Assembly (NCBI GenBank): GCA_963811055.1 | Contig: CAWEPQ010000001.1 | Location: 62,001-126,000 of the forward strand | Source: JACVRW01 sp963811055 | GTDB lineage: Bacteria; Actinomycetota; Thermoleophilia; Solirubrobacterales; Thermoleophilaceae | Reading direction: 5' to 3' | DNA: 64,000 bases | Shown: positions 41,452 to 51,066 of the stretch, one piece after another | How the letters are laid out: each line of letters begins with the position of its first letter | Numbering within the stretch: the first letter of the stretch is position 1 | Notes under the pieces: generated by a model | Database searches by the model: none | Seen by the model: only the letters and a program-made list of their open reading frames with translations | What the model was told of the DNA's origin: nothing | Position numbers and translations under genes: made by a program

Positions 41452-42223
41452 CCTCGTCAGCAACCGCGGCGGGATCGCGCTCGAGCCGGAGCTGAGTGAA
41501 GCGCATCACCCGGTAGCCGGCCGCCGTGAGCGCGGTGTCGCGAGAGCGATCCCGCTCAAACGCGACGCGGGTGCCGTGGGCGGCGTGGCCGTCAAGTTCG
41601 ACCACCAGCCGCGACTCTCGCCAGACGAAGTCGACCTCGTGACCATCCACCTGCGCGTTCGTCTCGGGCTGGGTGAGGAGGTGGCTTCCGCAGATCGCGA
41701 GGAACATCTCCTCCAGCTCGGAGCGCGTGCGTGTGGAGCCGGGCACATGGCTGGCAAGCACCTCGGCGAGCACCCCGGCGCCGCGGCGCCCCGGTATCGG
41801 GCGCAGACCCGTGTGGTCGAGGCGCAGGAACTCGGCCTCGTCCATGGCCCGCTCGAGCCCCCGCCGGGTGAGGACGTCGGCGAGGTCGATGAGCGTCCGG
41901 GCCGGCGATGTGACGGGAATCCCCTCGATGACGCCGCGGTGCCTGGTGGGGATCTCGGCGCGGTGGACGAGTATGTCCTGGGGCCTGCGATCGCCGGGTG
42001 CAGTGACCTCGAAGAACGCGGTGCTCGGGCCCAATCTCAGAAGCTCGGCGGCACTGCGATGGCTGAGGACCGCTCCATCACCGCAGGCGAGCACCGCTGC
42101 CATCAGCCGCCCATAGCGGGGTAGGACAGGGTGGCCTACGGCATACACGCCCCGGTGGATCCGGTGCAGCCGGCCGGCGCGAATCCGCCATGCAATCGCG
42201 CCTTCACCCAGTCCGAGCGCCAA
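41372..42223 (-). CDS. AbiEi-like HTH plus DUF559 endonuclease-fold protein
   Basis: The 283-residue product has an AbiEi-type N-terminal winged helix (IRAGRLHRIHRGVYAVGHPV) and a DUF559 (VSR-like PD-(D/E)XK) C-terminal domain with VDGHEVDFVWRESRLVVELD and RDTALTAAGYRVMRFTQLRL. This two-domain layout is common in Actinobacteria. It is not a demonstrated toxin-antitoxin partner and no AbiEii nucleotidyltransferase is adjacent. TTG 42223 is the first usual start, yet recognisable sequence (DHLIAELAERQHGPVSGRQL) continues upstream to about 42283 without ATG, GTG or TTG, so the start is unclear. The 3' end overlaps the site-2 protease gene. Confidence 0.78.
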   Translation of the reverse strand: MALGLGEGAIAWRIRAGRLHRIHRGVYAVGHPVLPRYGRLMAAVLACGDGAVLSHRSAAELLRLGPSTAFFEVTAPGDRRPQDILVHRAEIPTRHRGVIEGIPVTSPARTLIDLADVLTRRGLERAMDEAEFLRLDHTGLRPIPGRRGAGVLAEVLASHVPGSTRTRSELEEMFLAICGSHLLTQPETNAQVDGHEVDFVWRESRLVVELDGHAAHGTRVAFERDRSRDTALTAAGYRVMRFTQLRLERDPAAVADEVRRAGAPVEPGRRSRSRAERRRHPRP

Positions 42224-42388
42224 GAGCTGTCGACCGGAGACCGGCCCATGCTGGCGCTCGGCGAGCTCGGCAATCAGGTGATCGGCAGGGGGTGTGGGGA
42301 GTTTTCGATGTATGCCAACGGAAAGTCCCCAGACCCCCGTCCAGCCCCCCGCTGAAGGGGCCCCGGCGGGTCGCGTCCGTCCGTTCCC

Positions 42389-42394
42389 TAGAAT
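42389..42394 (+). promoter_or_regulatory. -10 box TAGAAT of the sdh operon
   Basis: TAGAAT lies 22 bases before ATG 42417 of sdhA. A matching -35 is not evident. The region 42224-42388 holds the uncertain 5' part of the opposite-strand AbiEi/DUF559 gene and no other gene that I can see. Confidence 0.4.
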
Positions 42395-42416
42395 CGCGGG
42401 CCGCCTTACCCCATTG

Positions 42417-44099
42417 ATGCCTCAGCACGACGTCCTAGTGATCGGGGCCGGTCTAGCCGGCCAGCGCGCAGCCCTCGCAGCAGCGGAAGGGGGCGCCTCC
42501 GTGGGCATCATCTCCAAGGTCCACCCCGTGCGCTCGCACTCCAACGCGGCCCAGGGCGGGATCAACGCGGCGTTGAATCCCGAGGACACCTGGGAGTCGC
42601 ACGCGTTCGACACCATCAAGGGCTCCGACTACCTCGGCGACCAGGACGCGATCGAGGTCATGTGCCGCGAGGCTCCCTCGGAGCTGCTCGAGCTCGAGCA
42701 CTGGGGCGTGACCTTCCACCGCGACGAGGAGGGGCGCCTCGGCACCCGCGCCTTCGGAGGCGCGTCGGCGGCGCGCACCTACTACGTGGCCGACATCACC
42801 GGCCAGGCGATTCTCCACGTGCTCTACGAGCAGCTCATGCGCCACGAGGAGGTGACCCGCTACGAGGAGTGGTTCACCACCGCGCTCGTGCAGGACGACG
42901 AGGGCCGGATCGCCGGCGCGGTGACCCGCAACATGCGCGACGGGTCACTGGAGCTCTTCTCGGCCCGCGCAGTGATCCTCGCCACCGGCGGCAACGGCCA
43001 GATCTACGACCCCACCACCAACGCCCTGATCTGCACGGGCGACGGGATCGCCATGGCTTACCGGGTGGGCGCCCCGCTGATGGACATGGAGATGATCCAG
43101 TACCACCCCACCACGCTGGCGGGCCTGGGACTGCTGATCACCGAGGGCGCCCGCGGCGAGGGCGCGCACCTCTACAACGCCCAGGGCGAGCGCTTCATGG
43201 AGAAGTACGCGCCTAACAAGATGGAGCTCGCATCGCGCGACGTGGTGTCGCGGGCCGAGCAGACCGAGATCAACGAGGGGCGCGGCTTCCCGGACGGCAC
43301 GGTGGCGCTCGACATCACGGTGGTCCCGCGCAAGCGCATCCACGAGGCGCTCAGGGAGATCGTGAACGTGGGCCGCGACTTCGCGGGCGTGGACATCACC
43401 CGCGAGCCGATCCACATCAAGCCGGGCAACCACTACACGATGGGCGGCGTGCGCACCGACGTGGACGGGCAGACGTCCATCCCGGGCCTCTACGCGGCCG
43501 GCGAGTGCGCCTGCGTGTCCGTGCACGGCGGGAACCGCCTGGGCGCCAACTCGCTGCTCGACACCCTCGTGTTCGGGCGCCGTTCCGGCGCCCACGCCGC
43601 CCGCGTGGTCAAGGGCCTGGCGCCGTCGGCGCCCTCGCGCGAGTCGCTCCTGGCCGAGGAGCGCACCATCCAGGAGATCGTCAGCCGCGACCGCACCGGT
43701 CGCCGCGTGTCGGAGGTCAAGGCCGAGCTGGGCTCGACGATGGACAAGTACGTGGCCGTCTTCCGCGACGAGGAGGGGCTGAACACCGCCCTCGAGATCG
43801 TGCGCCGCCTCAGGGAGGAGGCGAAGACCGTGGCCGTGGACGACAAGGGGACCGTCTTCAACCAGGACGTGCTCGGCGCGCTCGAGCTCCAGTTCATGCT
43901 CGACAACGCCGAGGCGATGGTGGTGTCCGCGCTAGAGCGCAAGGAGAGCCGTGGGGCCCAGTACCGCACCGACTTCCCGGCCCGCAACGACGAAGAGTGG
44001 CTCAAGCACATCAACGTCGCGGCCAACGGCGACGAGCCCGACGTGTCCTACTCCGAGGTCACTCTGACACAGTGGCAGCCCGAGGAACGTACGTACTGA
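42417..44099 (+). CDS. sdhA: Succinate dehydrogenase/fumarate reductase flavoprotein subunit
   Basis: SdhA oxidises succinate with covalently bound FAD. The 560-residue product has the FAD motif DVLVIGAGLAGQRAALAAAE, RSHSNAAQGGINAAL with the flavin-linking His, EMIQYHPTTLAGLGLLITEG, a HYTMGGVRTD stretch and GGNRLGANSLLDTLVFGRRS. The C-terminal helical domain ends ERKESRGAQYRTDFPARNDE, with the usual Arg. The frame is open upstream, but the family N-terminus begins at ATG 42417. It is one base from sdhB. Confidence 0.96.
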   Translation: MPQHDVLVIGAGLAGQRAALAAAEGGASVGIISKVHPVRSHSNAAQGGINAALNPEDTWESHAFDTIKGSDYLGDQDAIEVMCREAPSELLELEHWGVTFHRDEEGRLGTRAFGGASAARTYYVADITGQAILHVLYEQLMRHEEVTRYEEWFTTALVQDDEGRIAGAVTRNMRDGSLELFSARAVILATGGNGQIYDPTTNALICTGDGIAMAYRVGAPLMDMEMIQYHPTTLAGLGLLITEGARGEGAHLYNAQGERFMEKYAPNKMELASRDVVSRAEQTEINEGRGFPDGTVALDITVVPRKRIHEALREIVNVGRDFAGVDITREPIHIKPGNHYTMGGVRTDVDGQTSIPGLYAAGECACVSVHGGNRLGANSLLDTLVFGRRSGAHAARVVKGLAPSAPSRESLLAEERTIQEIVSRDRTGRRVSEVKAELGSTMDKYVAVFRDEEGLNTALEIVRRLREEAKTVAVDDKGTVFNQDVLGALELQFMLDNAEAMVVSALERKESRGAQYRTDFPARNDEEWLKHINVAANGDEPDVSYSEVTLTQWQPEERTY

Positions 44100-44100
44100 G

Positions 44101-45165
44101 ATGGCTGAATACACGCTGAAAATCCGTCGCTTCAACCCCGAGTCGGGGGAGCCCGCCTACTGGGACGAGCGCGGCGTGGATCTCCCGCCGGAGCGCTCGG
44201 TGCTGGACGGCATCCTCCAGGTGAAGGACCGCGAGGACGCCTCGATCGGCATCCGCTGCTCGTGCCGGGCGGCGATCTGCGGGTCCTGCGGCGTCCGCAT
44301 CAACGGCAAGTCCGCGCTCGCCTGCAACACCCAGATCGGCGAGGCGGCCGAGGGCGCCCGCGACGGTGCGATCACCGTCGAACCGATGGGGAACATGCCC
44401 GTGATCAAGGACCTGATCACCGACATGGAGGCCGTGCACTGGAAGAAGATCCGGCGTGTGGTGCCGTGGCTGCTCCCCGCCGAGGAGCCGCCCCCGAACA
44501 GCGAGTACATCGTGCCCGCCGAGGCGATGCTCGACGTGACCCAGGCGATGGCCTGCATCCAGTGCGGTGTGTGCGTGTCGGCGTGCCTGTCGCTGGAGGT
44601 CGATCCCGAGTTCATGGGTCCCGCCGCGCTGGCCAAGGCCTATCGCTTCGTAGGTGACCCGCGCGACGGCGCGCACGAGGCGCGCCTGAAGGACCTGGCG
44701 GCCGATGAGCACGGGATCTACGACTGCACCCACTGCTTCGCGTGCGTGGAGGTCTGCCCCAAGGACGTGGCGCCGATGAACCAGATCATGCGCCTGCGGC
44801 GCAAGGCGTCCGACGACTACGAGATCAAGGACGACAACAACGGCTACGGGCACGAGAAGGCCTTCGTGACGCTCGTCGAGAAGTACGGCACGCTGCACGA
44901 AGCGCAGCTGCTCCCGCGCTCGTTCGGCCAGGGCAGCCTCGTCCGCGGCCAGCTCGAGCCTGGCGCCGTCAAGCAGCTGGTCCGCGAGCTTCCCACCGCG
45001 TTTCGCGGTCTCGCGTCGGGCAAGGTCACGCCGAAGAAGGCACTGCTCCACCCGAAGCTGCCGGATCAGGATCAGGTGCGCCGGATCTTCAAGGAGATCG
45101 AGTCGCACGACGAGCGGATCGAGCTCAACCTCTACATCGTCGGAGAGTCTGGAGGCGAGGCGTGA
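44101..45165 (+). CDS. sdhB: Succinate dehydrogenase iron-sulfur subunit, extended C-terminus
   Basis: The 354-residue product has a plant-type 2Fe-2S domain (Cys53, Cys55, Cys60, Cys63, Cys75) and two 4Fe-4S-type Cys runs, CIQCGVCVSAC (152-162) and CTHCFACVEVCP (209-220). Classical SdhB has about 240 residues; here about 110 extra residues follow, with KAFVTLVEKYGTLHEAQLLP and LHPKLPDQDQVRRIFKEIES, of the kind seen next to heterodisulfide-reductase-like subunits. The second cluster run has the four Cys typical of a 4Fe-4S rather than the 3Fe-4S centre of E. coli SdhB. The stop overlaps the next gene (GTGA). Confidence 0.93.
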   Translation: MAEYTLKIRRFNPESGEPAYWDERGVDLPPERSVLDGILQVKDREDASIGIRCSCRAAICGSCGVRINGKSALACNTQIGEAAEGARDGAITVEPMGNMPVIKDLITDMEAVHWKKIRRVVPWLLPAEEPPPNSEYIVPAEAMLDVTQAMACIQCGVCVSACLSLEVDPEFMGPAALAKAYRFVGDPRDGAHEARLKDLAADEHGIYDCTHCFACVEVCPKDVAPMNQIMRLRRKASDDYEIKDDNNGYGHEKAFVTLVEKYGTLHEAQLLPRSFGQGSLVRGQLEPGAVKQLVRELPTAFRGLASGKVTPKKALLHPKLPDQDQVRRIFKEIESHDERIELNLYIVGESGGEA

Positions 45166-46064
45166 AGCTCGCGTACTGGCCGGGCTGTGTGTCGCGCGGG
45201 TTCACGCCCGAGCTGCACGGCTCGGTGGCCAAGATCGCACCGTTGCTTGACCTGGAGCTGGTGGAGCTCGACCGCGCCAACTGCTGCGGCGCCGGCGTGG
45301 TGGCCGAGCACAACCAGGAGCTGGCCGACACCCTCAACGCCCGCACGTTCGCGATGGCGCAGAAGGTCGAGGGTGCCGCCGGCATGATGAACATCTGCTC
45401 CACCTGCCAGGGCGCCCAGTCCGAGTGCCAGGAGCGGCTCGACGCCAGCTCCGACTACCGCACCGAGGTGAACACCCACCTCAAGCCCGAGGAGCTCTCC
45501 TACGAGAAGTCCGACGGCTGGTGGAACAAGAACTTCCTCTGGGTCCTGGTCGAGGAGATCGGCCTCGACACCCTGCGCGACCGCGTGAAGCGCCCGCTCG
45601 AGGGCCTACGTATCGCGCCGTTCTACGGCTGCTACATCGTCCGCCCCACAAAGCGCCTCGGCTTCGACCAGCATCCCGGCCGCGACTCGTACCTCGAGCA
45701 GCTCATCGAAGTGCTGGGCGCCGAGCCGGTGGACTACGCCGGGGCGCGCAAGTGCTGCGGCTTCCCGGTGATCACGATGAACCGGACCACCTCGCTGCGC
45801 CAGGCCGGCCGGCACCTCGCCGACGCCATCGACGCCGGTGCCGACTGCCTCGTGACCCCCTGCCCCCTCTGCCACCTGAACCTGGACATGCAGCAGCCGG
45901 CGGCCGAGCGCTTCGTGGAGCGCGACCTGGGGGTGCCGGTACTGCACCTGCCGCAGATGGTCGGACTCGCGCTCGGACTCGAGCCCAAGGAGCTCGGGAT
46001 GGGCAAGCACGTGGTGTCCACCGGTGACGTGCAGCGCAAGGTCGCGCAGCTCGCTGCGGCCTAG
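45162..46064 (+). CDS. CCG-domain (HdrB/SdhE-like) subunit of succinate dehydrogenase
   Basis: The 300-residue product contains two cysteine-rich CCG domains: Cys9, Cys41-Cys42 (NCCGAGVVAEHN), Cys79/Cys82 (CSTC), then Cys157, Cys198-Cys199 (KCCGFPVITMN) and CPLCHLNLDM (about 234-237). This is the HdrB fold that binds unusual 4Fe-4S clusters and replaces the membrane anchors SdhC/SdhD in class E succinate:quinone reductases and thiol:fumarate reductases. GTG 45162 overlaps the sdhB stop. No hydrophobic SdhC or SdhD gene is present, so membrane attachment must come from amphipathic segments or elsewhere. Confidence 0.88.
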   Translation: MKLAYWPGCVSRGFTPELHGSVAKIAPLLDLELVELDRANCCGAGVVAEHNQELADTLNARTFAMAQKVEGAAGMMNICSTCQGAQSECQERLDASSDYRTEVNTHLKPEELSYEKSDGWWNKNFLWVLVEEIGLDTLRDRVKRPLEGLRIAPFYGCYIVRPTKRLGFDQHPGRDSYLEQLIEVLGAEPVDYAGARKCCGFPVITMNRTTSLRQAGRHLADAIDAGADCLVTPCPLCHLNLDMQQPAAERFVERDLGVPVLHLPQMVGLALGLEPKELGMGKHVVSTGDVQRKVAQLAAA

Positions 46065-46158
46065 CCCATCGCATAGGTCGCGCGAGGGCTACCTCCCAAT
46101 TTCCGCAGTCACGGGACGAAAGACGGCCAGGATTCGCGCTCGCCTCCGCCCGCGCTCC

Positions 46159-46164
46159 TAGACT
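46159..46164 (+). promoter_or_regulatory. -10 box TAGACT of the NarL-type regulator
   Basis: TAGACT is followed by 8 bases and then ATG 46173. The sequence between the sdh stop (46064) and here holds no gene. Confidence 0.45.
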
Positions 46165-46172
46165 GCGGCGCG

Positions 46173-46814
46173 ATGCCAACCGTGGTTTCGGCACGGTTCG
46201 AGGATCTCGTCGCGCTCGCCCTGAGCGTCCTCATCGCCGAGGACCCGAACCTTGATCTTGTGGAGTCCGACGTGTCGGTCGAAGATCTCGACGAGACGAT
46301 CGAGCGCCACCACCCGAAGGTGGTCCTCCTCAACCACGGCACCCTGCGCTCACCGACACAGGTGTTCTCGCTTCACAGGAGCTATCCGGACACGGCGATC
46401 GTGGTGCTGGCCAACAGCCCCACCGCTGCGGACTTCAACCAGATGCTCTCCTACGGCGCCACCGCCTGCCTGTCCAAGGAGACGGAGGCCCGCGACGTGA
46501 TCAGCGCCATCCACCTGGCCGCGCGCGGCATGCACGTGCTGCCCCAGACGGCCACCGTCCACGGCGGCGATCCGGTGCGAATCCGCGGCGTGGACCAGCT
46601 GACCCCGCGCGAGGGCGAGGTGCTGCAGCAGCTCCAGGGAGGCGCAACCAACGCCGAGATCGCCGAGCGGCTGGCGATCGGGGTGGAGACCGTGCGCACC
46701 CACGCGCGCAAGATCTATCGCAAGCTCGGCATCGCCTCGCGGCGCGAGCTGGCACGCCTCGAGCGCCAGGGACTGGTCACGCTCGAGCGCCGCAACGGCG
46801 TCCCGACCTCCTAA
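46173..46814 (+). CDS. NarL/FixJ-type regulator with degenerate receiver
   Basis: The 213-residue product has a response-regulator fold (about residues 1-120) and a LuxR-type HTH (about 140-205) with LTPREGEVLQQLQGGATNAE, IAERLAIGVETVRTHARKIY and RKLG. The phosphoacceptor position holds Asn (VVLLNHGTL, Asn54) instead of Asp, and the acidic pair near the N-terminus is not in place. The Lys in CLSKE is present. It is therefore likely to be phosphorylation-independent. No histidine kinase is adjacent. The stop codon TAA overlaps the opposite-strand asd stop. Targets are unknown. Confidence 0.85.
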   Translation: MPTVVSARFEDLVALALSVLIAEDPNLDLVESDVSVEDLDETIERHHPKVVLLNHGTLRSPTQVFSLHRSYPDTAIVVLANSPTAADFNQMLSYGATACLSKETEARDVISAIHLAARGMHVLPQTATVHGGDPVRIRGVDQLTPREGEVLQQLQGGATNAEIAERLAIGVETVRTHARKIYRKLGIASRRELARLERQGLVTLERRNGVPTS

Positions 46815-47829
46815 GCGGCGGTGCCCAGCAGGTTCCGGACCCGCAGGAGCTCGGCCACCTGAACCGCGTTGGTGGCGGCGCCCTTGCGGAGGTTGTCGCC
46901 CACGATCCAGAGGTTGAGGCAGCGCTCGTGTGAGGGGTCGCGGCGGATCCGCCCGACGAGCACGTCGTCGCGGCCCGCCACGTCGAGCGCCAGCGGGTAG
47001 AGGCCGTTGCCGGGGTCGTCCACCACGGTCACCCCAGGCGCCGACGCGAGCAGCTCGCGGCACTCCTCCGGTGAGAGCGGGTCGCGGGTCTGCACGTTGG
47101 CCGACACCGAGTGGCCCGTATAGACGGGCACGCGCGCGCACGTGGCCGACACGCCGATGTCCTCGCGGCCGAGGATCTTGCGCGTCTCGCGCATGACCTT
47201 GCGCTCCTCGGTCGTGTAGTCGTCGCCGTCCTGGAACTTCTCCACCTGGGGCACCACGTTGAAGGCGATCTGGTGGGGATAGACGCTCGGGGGCGGCACG
47301 TCCTTGGCCTCCAGGGTCGCGAGCGCCTGGTCGTGCAGCTCCTCCACCGCGCGCTGGCCGGTACCCGACACCGCCTGGTAGGTGGAGGCAACCACGCGCT
47401 CGATGCCGGCGGCATCGAGGATCGGCTTGAGCGCGACGACCGTCTGCATGGTCGTGCAGTTGGGGTTGGCCACGATGCCGCGGTGGGTGTCGAGCGCCTC
47501 CGGGTTGACCTCGGAAACGACCAGCGGCACGTCGTCGTGCATGCGCCAGAAGGACGAGTTGTCCACCACCACGGCGCCCGCGTCCGCAAAGCGCCTTCCC
47601 CACGCCTCGCTGATGGCGGATCCGGCCGAGAAGAGCGCGAGGTCGAAGCCCTGGATCGCCTCATCGGAGAGCGCCTGGACTTTCAGGCTGGTGTCCCCGA
47701 AGTCGATCGAGCGGCCGGCCGAGCGCTCGGAGGCGAACGGCACCACCTCGTCGGCGGGGAACGAGCGCTCGCGCATCACGCCGAGCATCGTCGACCCCAC
47801 AGCGCCGGTGGCGCCCACCACGGCGACCC

Positions 47830-47833
<4 letters not shown>
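46811..47833 (-). CDS. asd: Aspartate-semialdehyde dehydrogenase
   Basis: Asd reduces aspartyl phosphate to the semialdehyde, feeding lysine/DAP, threonine and methionine synthesis. The 340-residue product has VAVVGATGAVGSTMLGVM (NADP motif), the active-site IVANPNCTTMQTVVALKPIL, ASTYQAVSGTGQRAVEELHD, RVPVYTGHSVSANVQT with the catalytic His, and GNLRKGAATNAVQ-like ending. ATG 47833 overlaps the lysC stop codon (ATGA), a standard lysC-asd operon. Confidence 0.96.
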
Positions 47834-49134
<1,301 letters not shown>

Positions 49135-49191
49135 AGGGGCACAAGATAGTCCTGGACGAACGGACCCTTGCGCGTGAGGGACGCCAGGCGG

Positions 49192-49197
49192 TAGCTT
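49192..49197 (+). promoter_or_regulatory. -10 box TAGCTT of the beta-propeller gene
   Basis: TTGCGC (49168-49173), an 18-base gap and TAGCTT, followed by 6 bases and ATG 49204. A leaderless transcript is predicted. Confidence 0.5.
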
Positions 49198-49203
49198 GCT
49201 CCC

Positions 49204-51027
49204 ATGTCCGCTGGCCCGCGGAGGAAGCGAACGGCCGCCGCTTCGGTTGCCGTCGCAGTGCTCTCCGGACTCGTGGCCGTGGCCGCGTGGGGGGCGAAGG
49301 ACGATCTGGCCCTGGTCAGCCGCGTGAGCGGCGCCAACGGCGCCGCGGCGAACGGCTCGTCGAGCTCCGCGAGCGCCTCCGCGAGCGGTCGGTACGTGGC
49401 GTTCCAGTCCAACGCCGCCAACCTCAGCGGCGAGGACGAGGACCCGGTCTACGACGTCTTCGTACGCGATGTGGAGACGAACGTCCTCACCCTCGCGAGC
49501 CGCGTGACGGGGGCCGGCGGAGCGGGCGGGGCCGACCATTCGTCGGCTCCATCGATCTCGGCCGACGGACGCTACGTGGCCTTCGTCTCGATCGCCGACA
49601 ACCTCAGCACGGAGGACAACAACTCGTACAACAACATCTTCGTCCGCGACCTCCAGGAGAACACGACCACCCTCGTGAGCCGCGCGAGCGGCGGCGCGGG
49701 CACCGGCGCCAACGACTCGTCCTACGACCCCGCGATCTCGGCCGACGGACGCAATGTGACCTACTACTCCTACGCGGACAACCTCAGCACGGAGGACAAC
49801 AACACCTACGCCAACATCTTCGTCCGCGACCTCTCGACGAACACGACCACGCTCGTGAGCCGGGCGGCCGGGGCCACCGGCACGGGCGCTGACGAGTCGT
49901 CGTTCCTTCCCGCGATTTCGGGGAACGGCCGGTACATCGCGTTCCAGTCGAGCGCGAACAACCTCAGCGCCGAGGACAACGACGTCTTCTACAACATCTA
50001 CGTTCGCGACGTTCAGGCCGATGTGGTCACCTACGTCAGCCGCGCCGACGGCGCAGCGGGAGCCGCCGGGGACCACAGCTCCTTTACGCCGTCGATCTCC
50101 GACAGCGGGCGCTACGTGAGCTTCACCTCCGACGCGGACAACCTGAGCACCGACGACGACAACACGTATCTCAACATCTTCGTGCGCGACCTCACGGGCG
50201 GAACCACCACGCTCGTGAGCCGAGCAACCGGGGCTGGCGGCGCCGGACCCAACGACAACGCCGACGACTCCGCGATCTCCGCAGACGGCCGGCGCGTGGC
50301 GTTCGACTCCTCTGCCGACAACCTCAGCTCAGAGGACAACAACGCCTATACGAACGTCTTCGTCCGGGACCTCACCGCGAACACGCTCACACTGGCAAGC
50401 CGCGCGACCGGGGCGGCGGGCACCGCCGGCGACGCCGACTCGTCCGCGCCCGCTCTCTCCGAGGACGGCCGCTACGTCGCGTTCGCGTCGGACGCCAACG
50501 ATCTCAGCGAGGACGACGTGAACACCTACACCAACGTCTTCCTACGCGACATCGGCGCCCCGCCGGGGGGCGGGGGTGGCGGTGGCGGTGGCGTCATCGA
50601 CACGACCAAGCCGCGCGTCTCCCGCCTCGGGATGAGCCGCAAGCGCTTCAAGGTCGGCAAGCGGCGCACGCCGATCAGTGCAGCCGTGAAGACCGGCACC
50701 ACCTTCCGGTACTCGCTCACAGAGCTCTCGACCGTGCGCATCACCATCGAGCGGGCGCTGCCCGGCCGGCGGGCCCGCAAGCGCTCAGGTCCCTGCCGCG
50801 CACCCAGCAGGAGCCGGGCCAAGAACCGCAAGTGCACCCGCTACAAGCGCTCCGGCACGCTGGTCCGCAAGGCCAAGGGACCTGGCCGGGTGTCGACGAG
50901 CTTCACCGGCCGCATCGGGCGCAAGGCGCTCAAGCCCGGCCGCTATCGCGCCACGCTGCGTGCCACCGACGCCGCGGGCAACCGCTCCAGCGCCAAGCGC
51001 GTCAGCTTCACCGTCGTCGCGCCCTGA
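49204..51027 (+). CDS. Secreted seven-bladed beta-propeller protein with basic Ig-like tail
   Basis: After a signal peptide (about residues 10-30) seven repeats of about 66 residues follow, each with GRYVAF-x-S-x-A-x-NLS followed by an E/D-rich stretch and (N/V)FVRD; blade units start near residues 62, 128, 194, 260, 326, 392 and 458. They match PD40/TolB-like propeller repeats. A Gly-rich hinge (about 452-462) and a basic domain (about 465-607, RKRSGPCRAPSRSRAKNRKC and RYRATLRATDAAGNRSSAKR) follow, the latter common in secreted Thermoleophilia proteins. Function is unknown; extracellular binding is probable. Confidence 0.85.
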   Translation: MSAGPRRKRTAAASVAVAVLSGLVAVAAWGAKDDLALVSRVSGANGAAANGSSSSASASASGRYVAFQSNAANLSGEDEDPVYDVFVRDVETNVLTLASRVTGAGGAGGADHSSAPSISADGRYVAFVSIADNLSTEDNNSYNNIFVRDLQENTTTLVSRASGGAGTGANDSSYDPAISADGRNVTYYSYADNLSTEDNNTYANIFVRDLSTNTTTLVSRAAGATGTGADESSFLPAISGNGRYIAFQSSANNLSAEDNDVFYNIYVRDVQADVVTYVSRADGAAGAAGDHSSFTPSISDSGRYVSFTSDADNLSTDDDNTYLNIFVRDLTGGTTTLVSRATGAGGAGPNDNADDSAISADGRRVAFDSSADNLSSEDNNAYTNVFVRDLTANTLTLASRATGAAGTAGDADSSAPALSEDGRYVAFASDANDLSEDDVNTYTNVFLRDIGAPPGGGGGGGGGVIDTTKPRVSRLGMSRKRFKVGKRRTPISAAVKTGTTFRYSLTELSTVRITIERALPGRRARKRSGPCRAPSRSRAKNRKCTRYKRSGTLVRKAKGPGRVSTSFTGRIGRKALKPGRYRATLRATDAAGNRSSAKRVSFTVVAP

Positions 51028-51054
51028 GCCCTTTCCGCCGACGGGGGCCGGCGC

Positions 51055-51060
51055 TAGCCT
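51055..51060 (+). promoter_or_regulatory. -10 box TAGCCT of the GH3 gene
   Basis: TAGCCT is separated by 6 bases from GTG 51067, again too close for a ribosome site. It lies 28 bases after the stop of the propeller gene. Confidence 0.4.
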
Positions 51061-51066
51061 CGGCGG

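Noticed and set aside
41372..42223. AbiEi/DUF559 protein as a complete abortive-infection toxin-antitoxin system
   Set aside because: No AbiEii nucleotidyltransferase or other toxin gene is adjacent; only the fused nuclease-like domain is present.
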